From Rhodobacterales bacterium HKCCSP123 (GTDB lineage Bacteria; Pseudomonadota; Alphaproteobacteria; Rhodobacterales; Rhodobacteraceae), in contig WVSO01000015.1 in assembly GCA_015689745.1 (NCBI GenBank), forward strand, positions 1 to 59,538: 59,538 bases of DNA. The letters run 5' to 3'. Shown here piece after piece: positions 11,127-18,777 of the stretch. Position 1 is the stretch's first letter. Each line of letters begins with the position of its first letter. The position numbers and the translations under genes were made by a program. The notes beneath the pieces were generated by a model, which worked only from the letters and a program-made list of their open reading frames with translations, had not been told where the DNA came from and searched no databases.

Positions 11127-11155
11127 TTGCAGCGGCGCCGAAAGCTTTCTATCCG
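11127..11155 (+). promoter_or_regulatory. Candidate promoter of yceD
   Basis: TTGCAG at 11127-11132 and TATCCG at 11150-11155 have a 17-base spacer, followed by an AT-richer TTAACTTA. They lie 47 bases before the yceD ATG in the divergent spacer with bamE. The boxes match consensus only partly, so this is a tentative call. Confidence 0.33.
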
Positions 11156-11202
11156 CTTAACTTACCCCGGCCCACAGGGCAAGGACGCGAGGAGGCTGAG
11201 CC

Positions 11203-11760
11203 ATGTCACGGGAAGACGCAACGCTCTCGCTTGCACGGCTGCCACGCAGCGCCGAGACGGATTTCGAGATCACGCCGGACGCGGAGACGCGCGCCGGGCT
11301 TGCGGCGGACCTCGGTCTTCTTGGCCTGCGCAAGCTGCGCCTGGCGGGGCGTCTGGTGCCGGACGGCAAGCAGGACTGGCGCCTCGAGGCGAGCCTCGGC
11401 GCCACCGTGGTGCAGCCCTGCGTCGTCACCGCCGAGCCGGTCACGACGCGGCTGGATGAGCCCGTGACGCGCCGCTACCTCGCCGATATGCCCGAGCCCG
11501 AGGGCGAGGAGGTCGAGATGCCCGAGGACGACAGCACCGAGCCGCTGCCGGCCACGCTCGACCTGATGGCCGTGCTGGCCGAGGCGCTGGCGCTGGCCCT
11601 GCCGCAGTATCCGCGGGCCGAGGGCGCGGAACTGGGAGAGGCGGTCTTCGCTGCGCCCGGCGTGGCGCCGATGACCGACGAGGATGCCAGGCCGCTTGCC
11701 GGTCTGGCCGCGCTCCGGGACCGTCTGGCAGGGTCTGACGAGCCCGGCGGAGCGGACTGA
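11203..11760 (+). CDS. yceD: YceD family (DUF177) protein
   Basis: The 185-residue acidic protein belongs to DUF177/YceD, a family linked to 23S rRNA accumulation and almost always encoded upstream of rpmF, exactly as here. Visible family features are TDFEITPDAETRAGLAADLG, LRLAGRLVPDG, the segment VQPCVVTAEPVTTRLDEPV with the conserved Cys, and an acidic middle section PEPEGEEVEMPEDDSTEPL before the helix LDLMAVLAEALALALPQYPR. The molecular activity is not established. The ATG at 11203 has AGGAGGCTGAG upstream. rpmF follows after 223 bases containing its own likely promoter. Confidence 0.88.
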   Translation: MSREDATLSLARLPRSAETDFEITPDAETRAGLAADLGLLGLRKLRLAGRLVPDGKQDWRLEASLGATVVQPCVVTAEPVTTRLDEPVTRRYLADMPEPEGEEVEMPEDDSTEPLPATLDLMAVLAEALALALPQYPRAEGAELGEAVFAAPGVAPMTDEDARPLAGLAALRDRLAGSDEPGGAD

Positions 11761-11780
11761 AACGGCGTCCCGAAAAGGGG

Positions 11781-11808
11781 TTGCATGGCCCCGGAATCGG
11801 AGTATGTT
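11781..11808 (+). promoter_or_regulatory. Candidate promoter of rpmF-plsX-fabH
   Basis: TTGCAT at 11781-11786 and TATGTT at 11803-11808 (four of six matches to TATAAT) are 16 bases apart, preceded by the AAAAGGGG tract. The promoter would give rpmF a leader of about 170 bases. The gap between yceD and rpmF (11761-11983) otherwise holds no convincing gene. Assignment is by eye. Confidence 0.45.
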
Positions 11809-11983
11809 CCCGGCCTCATTCGCCCCCCGGCTCCGGGCGCGGGTCGTCCGCCCCGTTCCAGCCACCCGGCGCAGGCCAAGCAGGCCCGCGAAGGGGACGC
11901 CGACGGCGACCTGAGAGACGAGATTTTTGACTGCACCCGGGCGGTGCGCTGCTGCGACCGCCCCCGAGACTTGAGGTTGTGAC

Positions 11984-12190
11984 ATGGCTGTCCCCCAGAA
12001 TCGAGTGACGCGCTCCAAGCGCGGTATGCGCCGCGCCCATGACGCCCTGGTCGGCGCCAATCCCAACGAGTGCCCGTCCTGCGGCGAGCTGAAGCGCCCG
12101 CACCACGTCTGCCCCTCCTGCGGCACCTACAATGACCGTGAGGTCATCGCGCAGGCCGACGAGATCGACCTCGACGAAGACGCGGCCTGA
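11984..12190 (+). CDS. rpmF: 50S ribosomal protein L32
   Basis: A 68-residue ribosomal protein of the large subunit. The N-terminus [20 protein letters not shown] is diagnostic. It is the zinc-binding form: Cys30, Cys33, Cys43 and Cys46 form two CPSC knuckles. The C-terminal tail is acidic, as in other alphaproteobacteria. It sits in the conserved order yceD-rpmF-plsX-fabH, which couples ribosome and membrane-lipid synthesis. plsX starts 38 bases downstream. Confidence 0.97.
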   Translation: MAVPQNRVTRSKRGMRRAHDALVGANPNECPSCGELKRPHHVCPSCGTYNDREVIAQADEIDLDEDAA

Positions 12191-12228
12191 GCCGACGGGA
12201 CGCCCGAAGCAGCGAGGCGGCCGGTGGC

Positions 12229-13326
12229 ATGAGCGAGGGCACGGCACTCACCACCAAGGACATTCCCGGCACTGTCCTGTCCATCGACGCGATGGGTGGA
12301 GACCTCGGGCCGTCTGTGGTGGTGGCAGGCATGGCGCTCTCGGCCGCCAAGAACCGCGCGCTGCGCTTCATCGTGCATGGTGACCGTCCCCAGCTCGAGC
12401 GGCTGATCGAACGGCGCCGCGACCTCGCCGACCGCTGCGAGATTCGCCATGCCACCGGCGTGGTGACGATGGATGCCAAACCCTCCCACGTGATGCGCCA
12501 CGGCAAGGACACCTCGATGTGGTCCTGCATCGAGGCCGTACGCTCGGGCGAGGCGCAGGCCGCCGTGAGCTGCGGCAACACCGGCGCGCTGATGGCCCTG
12601 TCGATGGTCCGCCTTCGCAAGGTCGAGGGTGTGAACCGCCCGGCCATCGCCTGCCTCTGGCCGTCGCGGAACCCCACGGGTTTCAACGTGATGCTCGACG
12701 TGGGCGCCGATATCCGGGCCGATGCCGAGGACCTTCTGCAATACGCGCTGATGGGCGCGAGCTATGCCCGCAACGGCCTCGACCTGAAGCGGCCGCGTGT
12801 CGGCCTGCTGAATGTCGGCACCGAGGAGCACAAGGGCCGCGCGGAACTGAAACTGGCCGCGGAACTGATCGAGCGCGTCAGCCATGCCGCGGATTTCGAT
12901 TTCGTGGGATTCGTCGAAGGGGGCGACCTGCCCTCGTCGGAGGTGGACGTGATCGTGACGGACGGGTTCACCGGCAATGTCGCGCTGAAGACCGGCGAAG
13001 GCACCGCGCGGCTGATCCGCGAGCTGCTGGGCGAGGCGTTTCGCAAGACCCCCTTCTCGCGTATCGCGGCAATGCTGGCCTATACCTCGCTCCGGCGGCT
13101 GTCCAAGCGCATCGACCCGCGCCGGGTGAACGGCGGCGTCTTCCTTGGATTGAACGGCACGGTCGTGAAGTCGCATGGCTCGGCCGACGAGACCGGCGTG
13201 GCCGCGGCGATCAAGCTGGCCGCGCGGCTGGCCGCGGCGGGCCTCAGCGGACGGCTGGCCGCGCGAATCGCAGAGGCGGAACAGGCCGCGGCGGCGGCGA
13301 TGCAGGCAGAGGCAGGGCGCGCATGA
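12229..13326 (+). CDS. plsX: Phosphate acyltransferase PlsX
   Basis: This 365-residue membrane-associated enzyme converts acyl-ACP and phosphate to acyl-phosphate, the acyl donor for PlsY in phospholipid synthesis. Family motifs are in order: LSIDAMGGDLGPSVVVAG near residue 20, SCGNTGALMALSM near 115, IACLWPS, LLNVGTEEHKG near 200 and IVTDGFTGNVALKTGEG near 245. It is about 25 residues longer than E. coli PlsX, with an Ala/Glu-rich tail. The stop overlaps the fabH ATG by four bases, so the two are translationally coupled. Confidence 0.96.
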   Translation: MSEGTALTTKDIPGTVLSIDAMGGDLGPSVVVAGMALSAAKNRALRFIVHGDRPQLERLIERRRDLADRCEIRHATGVVTMDAKPSHVMRHGKDTSMWSCIEAVRSGEAQAAVSCGNTGALMALSMVRLRKVEGVNRPAIACLWPSRNPTGFNVMLDVGADIRADAEDLLQYALMGASYARNGLDLKRPRVGLLNVGTEEHKGRAELKLAAELIERVSHAADFDFVGFVEGGDLPSSEVDVIVTDGFTGNVALKTGEGTARLIRELLGEAFRKTPFSRIAAMLAYTSLRRLSKRIDPRRVNGGVFLGLNGTVVKSHGSADETGVAAAIKLAARLAAAGLSGRLAARIAEAEQAAAAAMQAEAGRA

Positions 13327-14294
13327 TCCGGGCAGTTCCCATCGGTGTCGGCCACTACCTGCCCGAACGCGTGGTCGAGAACGCCGAGTTCGAGACGATG
13401 CTCGACACCACCGACGAGTGGATCCGGTCCCGCTCGGGCATCGAACGCCGCCATTTCGCCGCCGAGGGCGAGACGACGAGCCAGATGGCAGTCGCCGCCG
13501 CGCGGGCGGCCCTCGAGATGGCGGGGCTGACGGCAACCGACATCGACGCGATCGTGGTCGCCACCTCGACGCCGGACCTCACCTTCCCTTCCGCCGCGAC
13601 GATGGTTCAGGCGGGCCTCGGGATGGAGGGGGGATTCGCCTTCGATGTGCAGGCGGTCTGCGCCGGTTTCGTCTATGCGCTGTCGAACGCCAACGCGCTG
13701 ATCGTCTCGGGGCAGGCGAAGCGCGTGATGGTGATCGGGGCCGAAACCTTCAGCCGGATCATGGACTGGACCGACCGCGGCACCTGCGTTCTCTTCGGGG
13801 ATGGCGCGGGCGCGCTGATTCTCGAGGCGCGGGAAGAGGCGGGCACGCCGGCCGATCGCGGCATCCTTGCCACCGACCTGCATTCGGACGGCCGCTACCG
13901 CGACCTGCTCTATGTCGATGGCGGCGTCTCCTCCTCGCAATCCACCGGCGTGCTGCGCATGGAGGGGCGCGAGGTTTTTCGCCATGCGGTTGAAAAGCTT
14001 GCAGAAACCGCCCATGCTGCGCTGGACAAGGCAGGCCTCGGCGCGGATGACGTCGACTGGATCGTGCCGCACCAGGCCAACCTGCGGATCATCACGCGCA
14101 CCGCGCAGAAGATGGGCGTGGACATGGATCGGGTCGTTGTCACCGTGCAGGATCACGGCAACACCTCGGCCGCATCCATCCCGCTGGCGCTGTCGCTGGG
14201 CGTTGCCCGAGGCCAGATCAAGCCGGGCGATCTGCTGGTCGCCGAGGCGATCGGCGGCGGCCTGGCCTGGGGCGCGGTGGTGATGCGCTGGTAG
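13323..14294 (+). CDS. fabH: 3-oxoacyl-ACP synthase III
   Basis: This 323-residue thiolase-fold enzyme condenses acetyl-CoA with malonyl-ACP to start fatty acid synthesis. The catalytic triad is intact: Cys113 in VQAVCAGF, His250 in VPHQAN and Asn280 in DHGNTSAASIP. The N-terminus MIRAVPIGVGHYLPERVV, the loop DEWIRSRSGI and the C-terminal GGGLAWGAVVMRW are standard. The start overlaps the plsX stop (ATGA); the open frame extends far upstream inside plsX but has no meaning there. ihfA follows after 106 bases. Confidence 0.97.
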   Translation: MIRAVPIGVGHYLPERVVENAEFETMLDTTDEWIRSRSGIERRHFAAEGETTSQMAVAAARAALEMAGLTATDIDAIVVATSTPDLTFPSAATMVQAGLGMEGGFAFDVQAVCAGFVYALSNANALIVSGQAKRVMVIGAETFSRIMDWTDRGTCVLFGDGAGALILEAREEAGTPADRGILATDLHSDGRYRDLLYVDGGVSSSQSTGVLRMEGREVFRHAVEKLAETAHAALDKAGLGADDVDWIVPHQANLRIITRTAQKMGVDMDRVVVTVQDHGNTSAASIPLALSLGVARGQIKPGDLLVAEAIGGGLAWGAVVMRW

Positions 14295-14400
14295 GCGCGC
14301 GGGCGCCGGCGACGGCGGACAAACGCCGTGCTCCAAGTCTCTAGATTGACTTGAGAAATCCCTTCCCCCATCCTGTGCCCACTCTAGGGGGACAGAACAG

Positions 14401-14703
14401 ATGGCGAATAAGACGCTGACACGGATGGACCTGTCCGAGGCGGTGTTCCGCGAGGTCGGCTTGTCGCGCAACGAAAGCGCGCAGCTTGTGGAGCGAGTGC
14501 TTGAATTGATGTCCGATGCCCTTGTCGAGGGCGAACAGGTGAAGATCTCGTCCTTCGGGACCTTCTCGGTGCGGTCGAAATCCGCCCGGGTCGGTCGCAA
14601 TCCGAAGACGGGCGAAGAGGTGCCGATCAGCCCGCGTCGCGTGCTGACCTTCCGCCCTTCGCACCTGATGAAGGACCGGGTCGCGGCGGGCAACCGCGGC
14701 TGA
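14401..14703 (+). CDS. ihfA: Integration host factor subunit alpha
   Basis: The 100-residue DNA-bending protein is one half of the IHF heterodimer, which shapes nucleoid structure, replication and sigma-54 promoters. [20 protein letters not shown], the core [21 protein letters not shown] and the intercalating-arm segment [20 protein letters not shown] (the arm proline lies in [10 protein letters not shown]) are all present. The CTAGGGGGACAG before the ATG is the probable ribosome-binding site. It stands in the conserved order fabH-ihfA-merR of alphaproteobacteria. The partner ihfB is not in this window. Confidence 0.96.
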   Translation: MANKTLTRMDLSEAVFREVGLSRNESAQLVERVLELMSDALVEGEQVKISSFGTFSVRSKSARVGRNPKTGEEVPISPRRVLTFRPSHLMKDRVAAGNRG

Positions 14704-14776
14704 GGGCGGCGCGAAAGGCGGCATGCGGCGCGTCGAAAGAGGCTGAAGGATCGAGCAGAGGCGGGGCAAACCGGCC

Positions 14777-15406
14777 ATGTCGAAATCGTCGCAAGCCTTC
14801 CGAACGATCCGCGAGGTCGCGGACTGGCTTGGCGTGGCCGCACATGTGCTTCGGTTCTGGGAATCGAAGTTCCCGCAGATCAAGCCCGTCAAGCGCGCGG
14901 GCGGTCGGCGCTATTACCGCCCTGCCGACATGGAGCTGGTGGGCGGGATCAAGGTTCTCCTGCATGACCGCGGCCTGACGATCCGCGGCGTCCAGAAGAT
15001 GATCCGCGAAGAAGGCGTCGCGGCAATCGCGACCCTGTCGCCACCGATGGAGTTCGACGAGACCGGAGCGATCGAGGGCGATGCCGCCGCCGAATGGATC
15101 GAGGATGCCGCGGAGGAGGCCGCGGCGCCCATCGCGGACAGACCGGCCACCGATCTGGACGAGCCGGAGCCGGAGCCGGAGCAGGAGCCCCAGCCTGAGC
15201 CTGAGCCCGAGCCCGAGCCGGAGGAGTCCCCGGAGGCCCTTCCCGACACGATGTCCACGGAGGATGCGCCGGCCTTCTCGGATGGCCTCGCCCGGCTCGG
15301 TGAGCGGCTGAACGGGTCCCGCCGTCTTGGTGCCGGGGAACGGGCATGGCTCGGCGCATCGCTTGCCGCCCTGCGCGACAGGCTCGCGAGCGATCCGCCG
15401 ACCTGA
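14777..15406 (+). CDS. MerR family transcriptional regulator with acidic Pro/Glu tail
   Basis: A 209-residue regulator. The MerR winged helix covers about residues 8-75: [40 protein letters not shown], and [20 protein letters not shown]. No effector-binding cysteines follow. Instead there is a linker and a Glu-Pro repeat (about residues 131-152) rich in EPEPEP, then a short helical C-terminus. This form, next to ihfA, is common in alphaproteobacteria. Its target genes are unknown to me. The acidic tail may mediate protein contact or simply be a flexible linker. Confidence 0.87.
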   Translation: MSKSSQAFRTIREVADWLGVAAHVLRFWESKFPQIKPVKRAGGRRYYRPADMELVGGIKVLLHDRGLTIRGVQKMIREEGVAAIATLSPPMEFDETGAIEGDAAAEWIEDAAEEAAAPIADRPATDLDEPEPEPEQEPQPEPEPEPEPEESPEALPDTMSTEDAPAFSDGLARLGERLNGSRRLGAGERAWLGASLAALRDRLASDPPT

Positions 15407-15448
15407 CCCCTTGCGCCCCCCGGCAAAATGAGTAGAAGGGCCGAACGT

Positions 15449-15525
15449 CGGGCTATGGCGCAGCCTGGTAGCGCGTCCGTCTGGGGGACGGAAGGTCGCA
15501 GGTTCAAGTCCTGCTAGCCCGACCA
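15449..15525 (+). tRNA. tRNA-Pro (anticodon GGG)
   Basis: A 77-base cloverleaf. The acceptor arms CGGGCTA (15449-15455) and TAGCCCG (15515-15521) pair fully, the D-loop carries AGCCTGGTAGC, the anticodon stem TCCGT/ACGGA closes loop CTGGGGG with anticodon GGG, and the T-arm GCAGG-TTCAAGT-CCTGC is regular. The 3' CCA (or ACCA end) is encoded. It reads CCC and CCU proline codons, and is followed after 30 bases by a strong terminator. Confidence 0.95.
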
Positions 15526-15555
15526 ACACTATCCCGCCTGCCAGCGGGGACCCCG

Positions 15556-15591
15556 AAAACCGCCTTGCGCCTCCGGCGCGGGCGGTTTTTT
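15556..15591 (+). terminator. Rho-independent terminator after tRNA-Pro
   Basis: The stem AAACCGCC/GGCGGTTT encloses an inner stem GCGCC-TCC-GGCGC and is followed by six T residues (15586-15591). It would end the tRNA-Pro transcript; dcd translation starts 29 bases after it. Confidence 0.85.
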
Positions 15592-15619
15592 CTTGGCCGT
15601 GCAACAGGGGGGGCACAAG

Positions 15620-16690
15620 ATGTCCGATCAGAACCACGGGGTGCTGCCCGATCACGCCATCGCCGGGATGATCGCGGCGGGCCGCATCACCTGCGACAGG
15701 CCCGACGATGGGCAGGTGCAGCCCGCCAGCCTCGACCTGCGTCTGGGCACCGTGGCCTACCGCGTCCGTGCCTCCTTCCTGTCGGGCAAGGACCGCAAGG
15801 TGGCCGACCGCATCGCCGAGTTCGAGATGCACCGGATGGACCTGAGCGAGGGCGCGGTTCTCGAGAAGGGCTGCGTCTATGTCGTGCCGCTGCTCGAGGC
15901 GCTGGACCTGCCCGGTGATGTCACCGCCGTCTGCAATGCGAAAAGCTCCACGGGCCGGGTCGATTGCCTGACCCGCGTGATCGTCGATGGGGGCACGGAA
16001 TTCGACAGGATTCCCGCCGGTTACACCGGCCCGCTCTATGCCGAGATCTGCCCGCGCTCGTTCTCGGTCAAGGTGGCGCCGGGGCTGCGGCTGAACCAGA
16101 TCCGCTTTCGCCGCGGACAGGCCGTGCTGTCGGATGCCGAACTGGCCGCCCGCCACGCCGACACGCCCTTGGTCGATGGCGCGCCGGTGATCGACGATGG
16201 CCTCGGCTTCTCCGTCGACCTGACGCCGACCGAGGCGGGCATCGTGGGCTACCGCGCCAAGCCGCATACGGGCGTGATCGACCTGACGAAGATCGCCGCC
16301 CATGACGTCGCCGAGTTCTGGGAGGAGGTCCGGAGCGAACAGGGCCGGATCATCCTCGACCCCGGCGCCTTCTACATCCTCGTCAGCCGCGAGGCGGTGA
16401 CGATCCCGCCCGACTGCGCCGCCGAGATGTCGCCCTACCTTGCGATGGTGGGAGAGTTCCGCGTGCATTACGCGGGCTTCTTCGATCCCGGCTTCGGACA
16501 TGGCGTGCCCGCGCGCGGCGTGCTCGAGGTGCGCTGCCACGAGGCACCCTTCGTCCTGGAGCACGGGCAGGTGGTGGGACGGCTCGTCTACGAGCGCATG
16601 GCCGCGCCGCCCGAGACGCTCTATGGCGCGGGCATCGCCTCGAACTACCAGGGGCAGGGGCTGAAACTCTCCAAGCACTTCAGGGCGTAG
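15620..16690 (+). CDS. dcd: dCTP deaminase, long tandem-domain form
   Basis: This 356-residue protein is the long alphaproteobacterial form of 2'-deoxycytidine 5'-triphosphate deaminase, which makes dUTP for thymidylate synthesis. It looks like two dUTPase/DCD-fold halves: the first has QPASLDLRLGTVAYRV, CNAKSSTGRVDCLTRV and PLYAEICPRSFSVKVAPGLR (residues about 30-165), the second FRVHYAGFFDPGFGHG and LEVRCHEAPFVLEHGQVVGR (about 285-330). Normal DCD is near 190 residues, so this doubled form may be self-contained, with trimers replaced by pseudo-symmetric units. I choose the ATG at 15620 over the upstream TTG at 15593. Confidence 0.88.
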   Translation: MSDQNHGVLPDHAIAGMIAAGRITCDRPDDGQVQPASLDLRLGTVAYRVRASFLSGKDRKVADRIAEFEMHRMDLSEGAVLEKGCVYVVPLLEALDLPGDVTAVCNAKSSTGRVDCLTRVIVDGGTEFDRIPAGYTGPLYAEICPRSFSVKVAPGLRLNQIRFRRGQAVLSDAELAARHADTPLVDGAPVIDDGLGFSVDLTPTEAGIVGYRAKPHTGVIDLTKIAAHDVAEFWEEVRSEQGRIILDPGAFYILVSREAVTIPPDCAAEMSPYLAMVGEFRVHYAGFFDPGFGHGVPARGVLEVRCHEAPFVLEHGQVVGRLVYERMAAPPETLYGAGIASNYQGQGLKLSKHFRA

Positions 16691-16699
16691 CGCGCGGCG

Positions 16700-17902
16700 T
16701 CAGCCCGCCAGCAGGCGCGAGTAATACATCAGGCCGTGCCCGGTCATCGCCTTCGAGACGCCCGCCCAGATCGGCGCGAAGGCCATCCAGTCGGTGCGCG
16801 CGCCCTCGGCGATCTGGCGCAGGCTGCGCCGCCCGTCGATGCCGGCGAAGGCCCGTACCGCCAGCGCGGGCACGGGAACCTCGAAGCGCTCGCCCTCGTG
16901 GGTCACGGGAATGACCCCGTGTTTCGCCGCGTGCTGCGCCAGCTGCGGCCCGGATACGCCCTTCAGATGCGGCACCGCCTCGGGCGCGGGGGCGGCCACC
17001 CTGCCCTGCGCCTCGGTCTTGCGCGCGGCATAGAGAACGTGCGTCCGGATCGTGCCGCGCAGGGCCTCGGCCAGCATCATCCGCGCGCGCTCGTCCAGCC
17101 CGTGCAGCAGGCCCTTGTCGCCGAGGATCGGCAACGGGTCGTAGAGATGCGCCTGCGGGCTGCCCGTCATGCTCAGCCCCGCGCGGTCGAGCGTCTCGAG
17201 CAGCTCGCCGATGCGGTAGGGGCGGTCCTGGCTGTGCAGAAGCAGGTCGTAGAAGCCCGCGTCGCTGGCCTGGTGGTCGGAGAGCTGCGCGTTCCGCTTG
17301 AACGGATGCCCCTCGGGGATGCGCGCGTAGATGGCCTTGGCCCTGCGCAGCCGGTCGCGCGCGCTTCCCGTCAGCGTCATCCCGAAGGCCTCCTGCAGGG
17401 GGTAGACCCCGGAGCGTCCGAAGGGGGCATAGACCATGAGGCCAAGACCACCACCCGGCGCAAGTGCAGCGGCGAGCGCGTCGAAGCCCGCCTGCGGCTC
17501 GGGCAGGTGATGCAACACGCCGCAGCAATCGATGTAATCGAAGGTCCCGAGCGCGGGGGCTTCGAGCAACGATGTCGTCAGGAAGGTGATCCCCGCGAGG
17601 CCCCGCGCCGCCGCCCGCGCCTCGGCCACCTTCCGCGAGGCGGTGGAAAGGTCGAGATAGGTGATCTCGTAGGGTTTGCCCGCGCTTGTCAGAACCTGCG
17701 CGAGCTGGATCAGCGCGTCGCCCGTGCCGCCGCCCGCCACGAGCGCGCGGAAGGGCTGCGACCAGTCGCGCGCGCCGCCGAAGAGGTAGTGGTCGATCTC
17801 GAGCGGATGCGAGGGCGAACCGGTGACCAGCCGCTCGCCCTCGTCCACCGGGTCGCGCTCCGGGTAGGGGTAGGCCTCGTATTGCTCGGTCACCCGGCTC
17901 AT
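16700..17902 (-). CDS. Class I SAM-dependent methyltransferase
   Basis: The 400-residue protein has a Rossmann methyltransferase domain at about residues 50-170: the SAM-binding loop ALVAGGGTGDALIQLAQ, acidic strand end ITYLDLSTASRKVAEARA, and DYIDCCGVLHHLPEPQAGFD as motif IV. An N-terminal QYEAYPYPERDP and a long helical C-terminal half (residues 190-400), which looks like a second domain, are typical of a larger Rhodobacterales family whose substrate is not known. The start codon overlaps the stop of the upstream DUF3445 gene by four bases, so the two are co-translated and likely work on the same pathway. Confidence 0.8.
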   Translation of the reverse strand: MSRVTEQYEAYPYPERDPVDEGERLVTGSPSHPLEIDHYLFGGARDWSQPFRALVAGGGTGDALIQLAQVLTSAGKPYEITYLDLSTASRKVAEARAAARGLAGITFLTTSLLEAPALGTFDYIDCCGVLHHLPEPQAGFDALAAALAPGGGLGLMVYAPFGRSGVYPLQEAFGMTLTGSARDRLRRAKAIYARIPEGHPFKRNAQLSDHQASDAGFYDLLLHSQDRPYRIGELLETLDRAGLSMTGSPQAHLYDPLPILGDKGLLHGLDERARMMLAEALRGTIRTHVLYAARKTEAQGRVAAPAPEAVPHLKGVSGPQLAQHAAKHGVIPVTHEGERFEVPVPALAVRAFAGIDGRRSLRQIAEGARTDWMAFAPIWAGVSKAMTGHGLMYYSRLLAG

Positions 17903-18684
17903 GTCACCGGCTCCTCATCCGTGAGGTCGGCGCGCCAGGCCTCGGGCAGCGCGTCGAGCGGGACGACATAGGTGTGAATGGTAAAGGCCACGGCATCGCT
18001 TGAAGGAAGCCGCAGAAGGCATTGTTTTTCCGACCTAAGGTAGCGGCCAGCCCCCGGCGCATCGCGGCGTGGCGCGGCCTCGGGGCGCGGCTGGTGCAGC
18101 GCGGGGTCGACATAGACGAGCGCGTTCTGCCGCCAGAGCGGCCGGCCTTCCCGGATCGCATCGAACAGGCGCTGCACCCGCGCGGCCATGCCGGCATCGT
18201 AGACATCGACGGGGCCGTGAATGCCCGTCAGCGGGCGGCCGATCTTCTCGGCCAGTGTCCAGCTCGCCGGGAAGCAGAGCACGGCGGCGGTCAGCACATG
18301 CTCTCCCCCCGGGCCCGGCTGCATGAGGCACAGATCCTCCTGTACCAGCCGCGCGGCGGTGACGAGAGGCGGCTCGGCGTCGAGCACGACCCTCACCCCG
18401 TCCGGACGCTGCACGACACCGCCCTCTCGACGGTATCCCGGCCCCAGATGCTCCAACACCAGCGCCAGAAGGGCGGCCGCCGCCGCCTCCGCCCCCGGCG
18501 TCATCGCGTGGACGGCCTCGCGCCGCTCGGCCAGCAGCGCGTCGCGCAGCGCCATCTGCCCGGCGAAGGCCTCGTCCACCTGCAGCCAGTCGGCCATGTC
18601 GAGCGGCTGCACCCCCGGCAAGCGCGCCATCGCGGGTTCGCGCCAGGGCGCGACGGGCAGATGTGTCTGAAGAACATGATCCAT
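17899..18684 (-). CDS. DUF3445 heme-dependent oxidative N-demethylase-like protein
   Basis: A 261-residue protein of the DUF3445 family, whose characterised members are heme enzymes that oxidatively demethylate methylated amines, and which is related to subunits of dimethylamine monooxygenase. Visible pieces are RLPGVQPLDMADWLQVDEAF, AVLCFPASWTLAEKIGRPLT followed by GIHGPVDVY, LWRQNALVYVDPALHQPRP, and RSEKQCLLRLPSSDAVAFTI near the C-terminus, all family features. I infer, not see, the substrate. It is divergent from dddP with 93 bases between starts and overlaps the methyltransferase downstream. The start at 18684 gives the sensible family N-terminus MDHVLQTHLPVAPW. Confidence 0.8.
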   Translation of the reverse strand: MDHVLQTHLPVAPWREPAMARLPGVQPLDMADWLQVDEAFAGQMALRDALLAERREAVHAMTPGAEAAAAALLALVLEHLGPGYRREGGVVQRPDGVRVVLDAEPPLVTAARLVQEDLCLMQPGPGGEHVLTAAVLCFPASWTLAEKIGRPLTGIHGPVDVYDAGMAARVQRLFDAIREGRPLWRQNALVYVDPALHQPRPEAAPRRDAPGAGRYLRSEKQCLLRLPSSDAVAFTIHTYVVPLDALPEAWRADLTDEEPVT

Positions 18685-18777
18685 TTGCGACCGGCCCCAT
18701 GCCGTTATCGGGCGCGCGCGGCCCCTTCCCCGCGCGTCACCCTCGCCCCGAGAGAGACAGCTGCAAGGACAGCGCCA

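Noticed and set aside
15160-15235. Tandem GAGCC-type repeat as a non-coding repeat or CRISPR-like array
   Set aside because: It is a codon-phased Glu-Pro repeat inside the merR gene; there are no spacers.
14627-16678. Minus-strand open frame of 683 codons
   Set aside because: It is antisense to merR, tRNA-Pro and the dCTP deaminase gene, all of which are secure.
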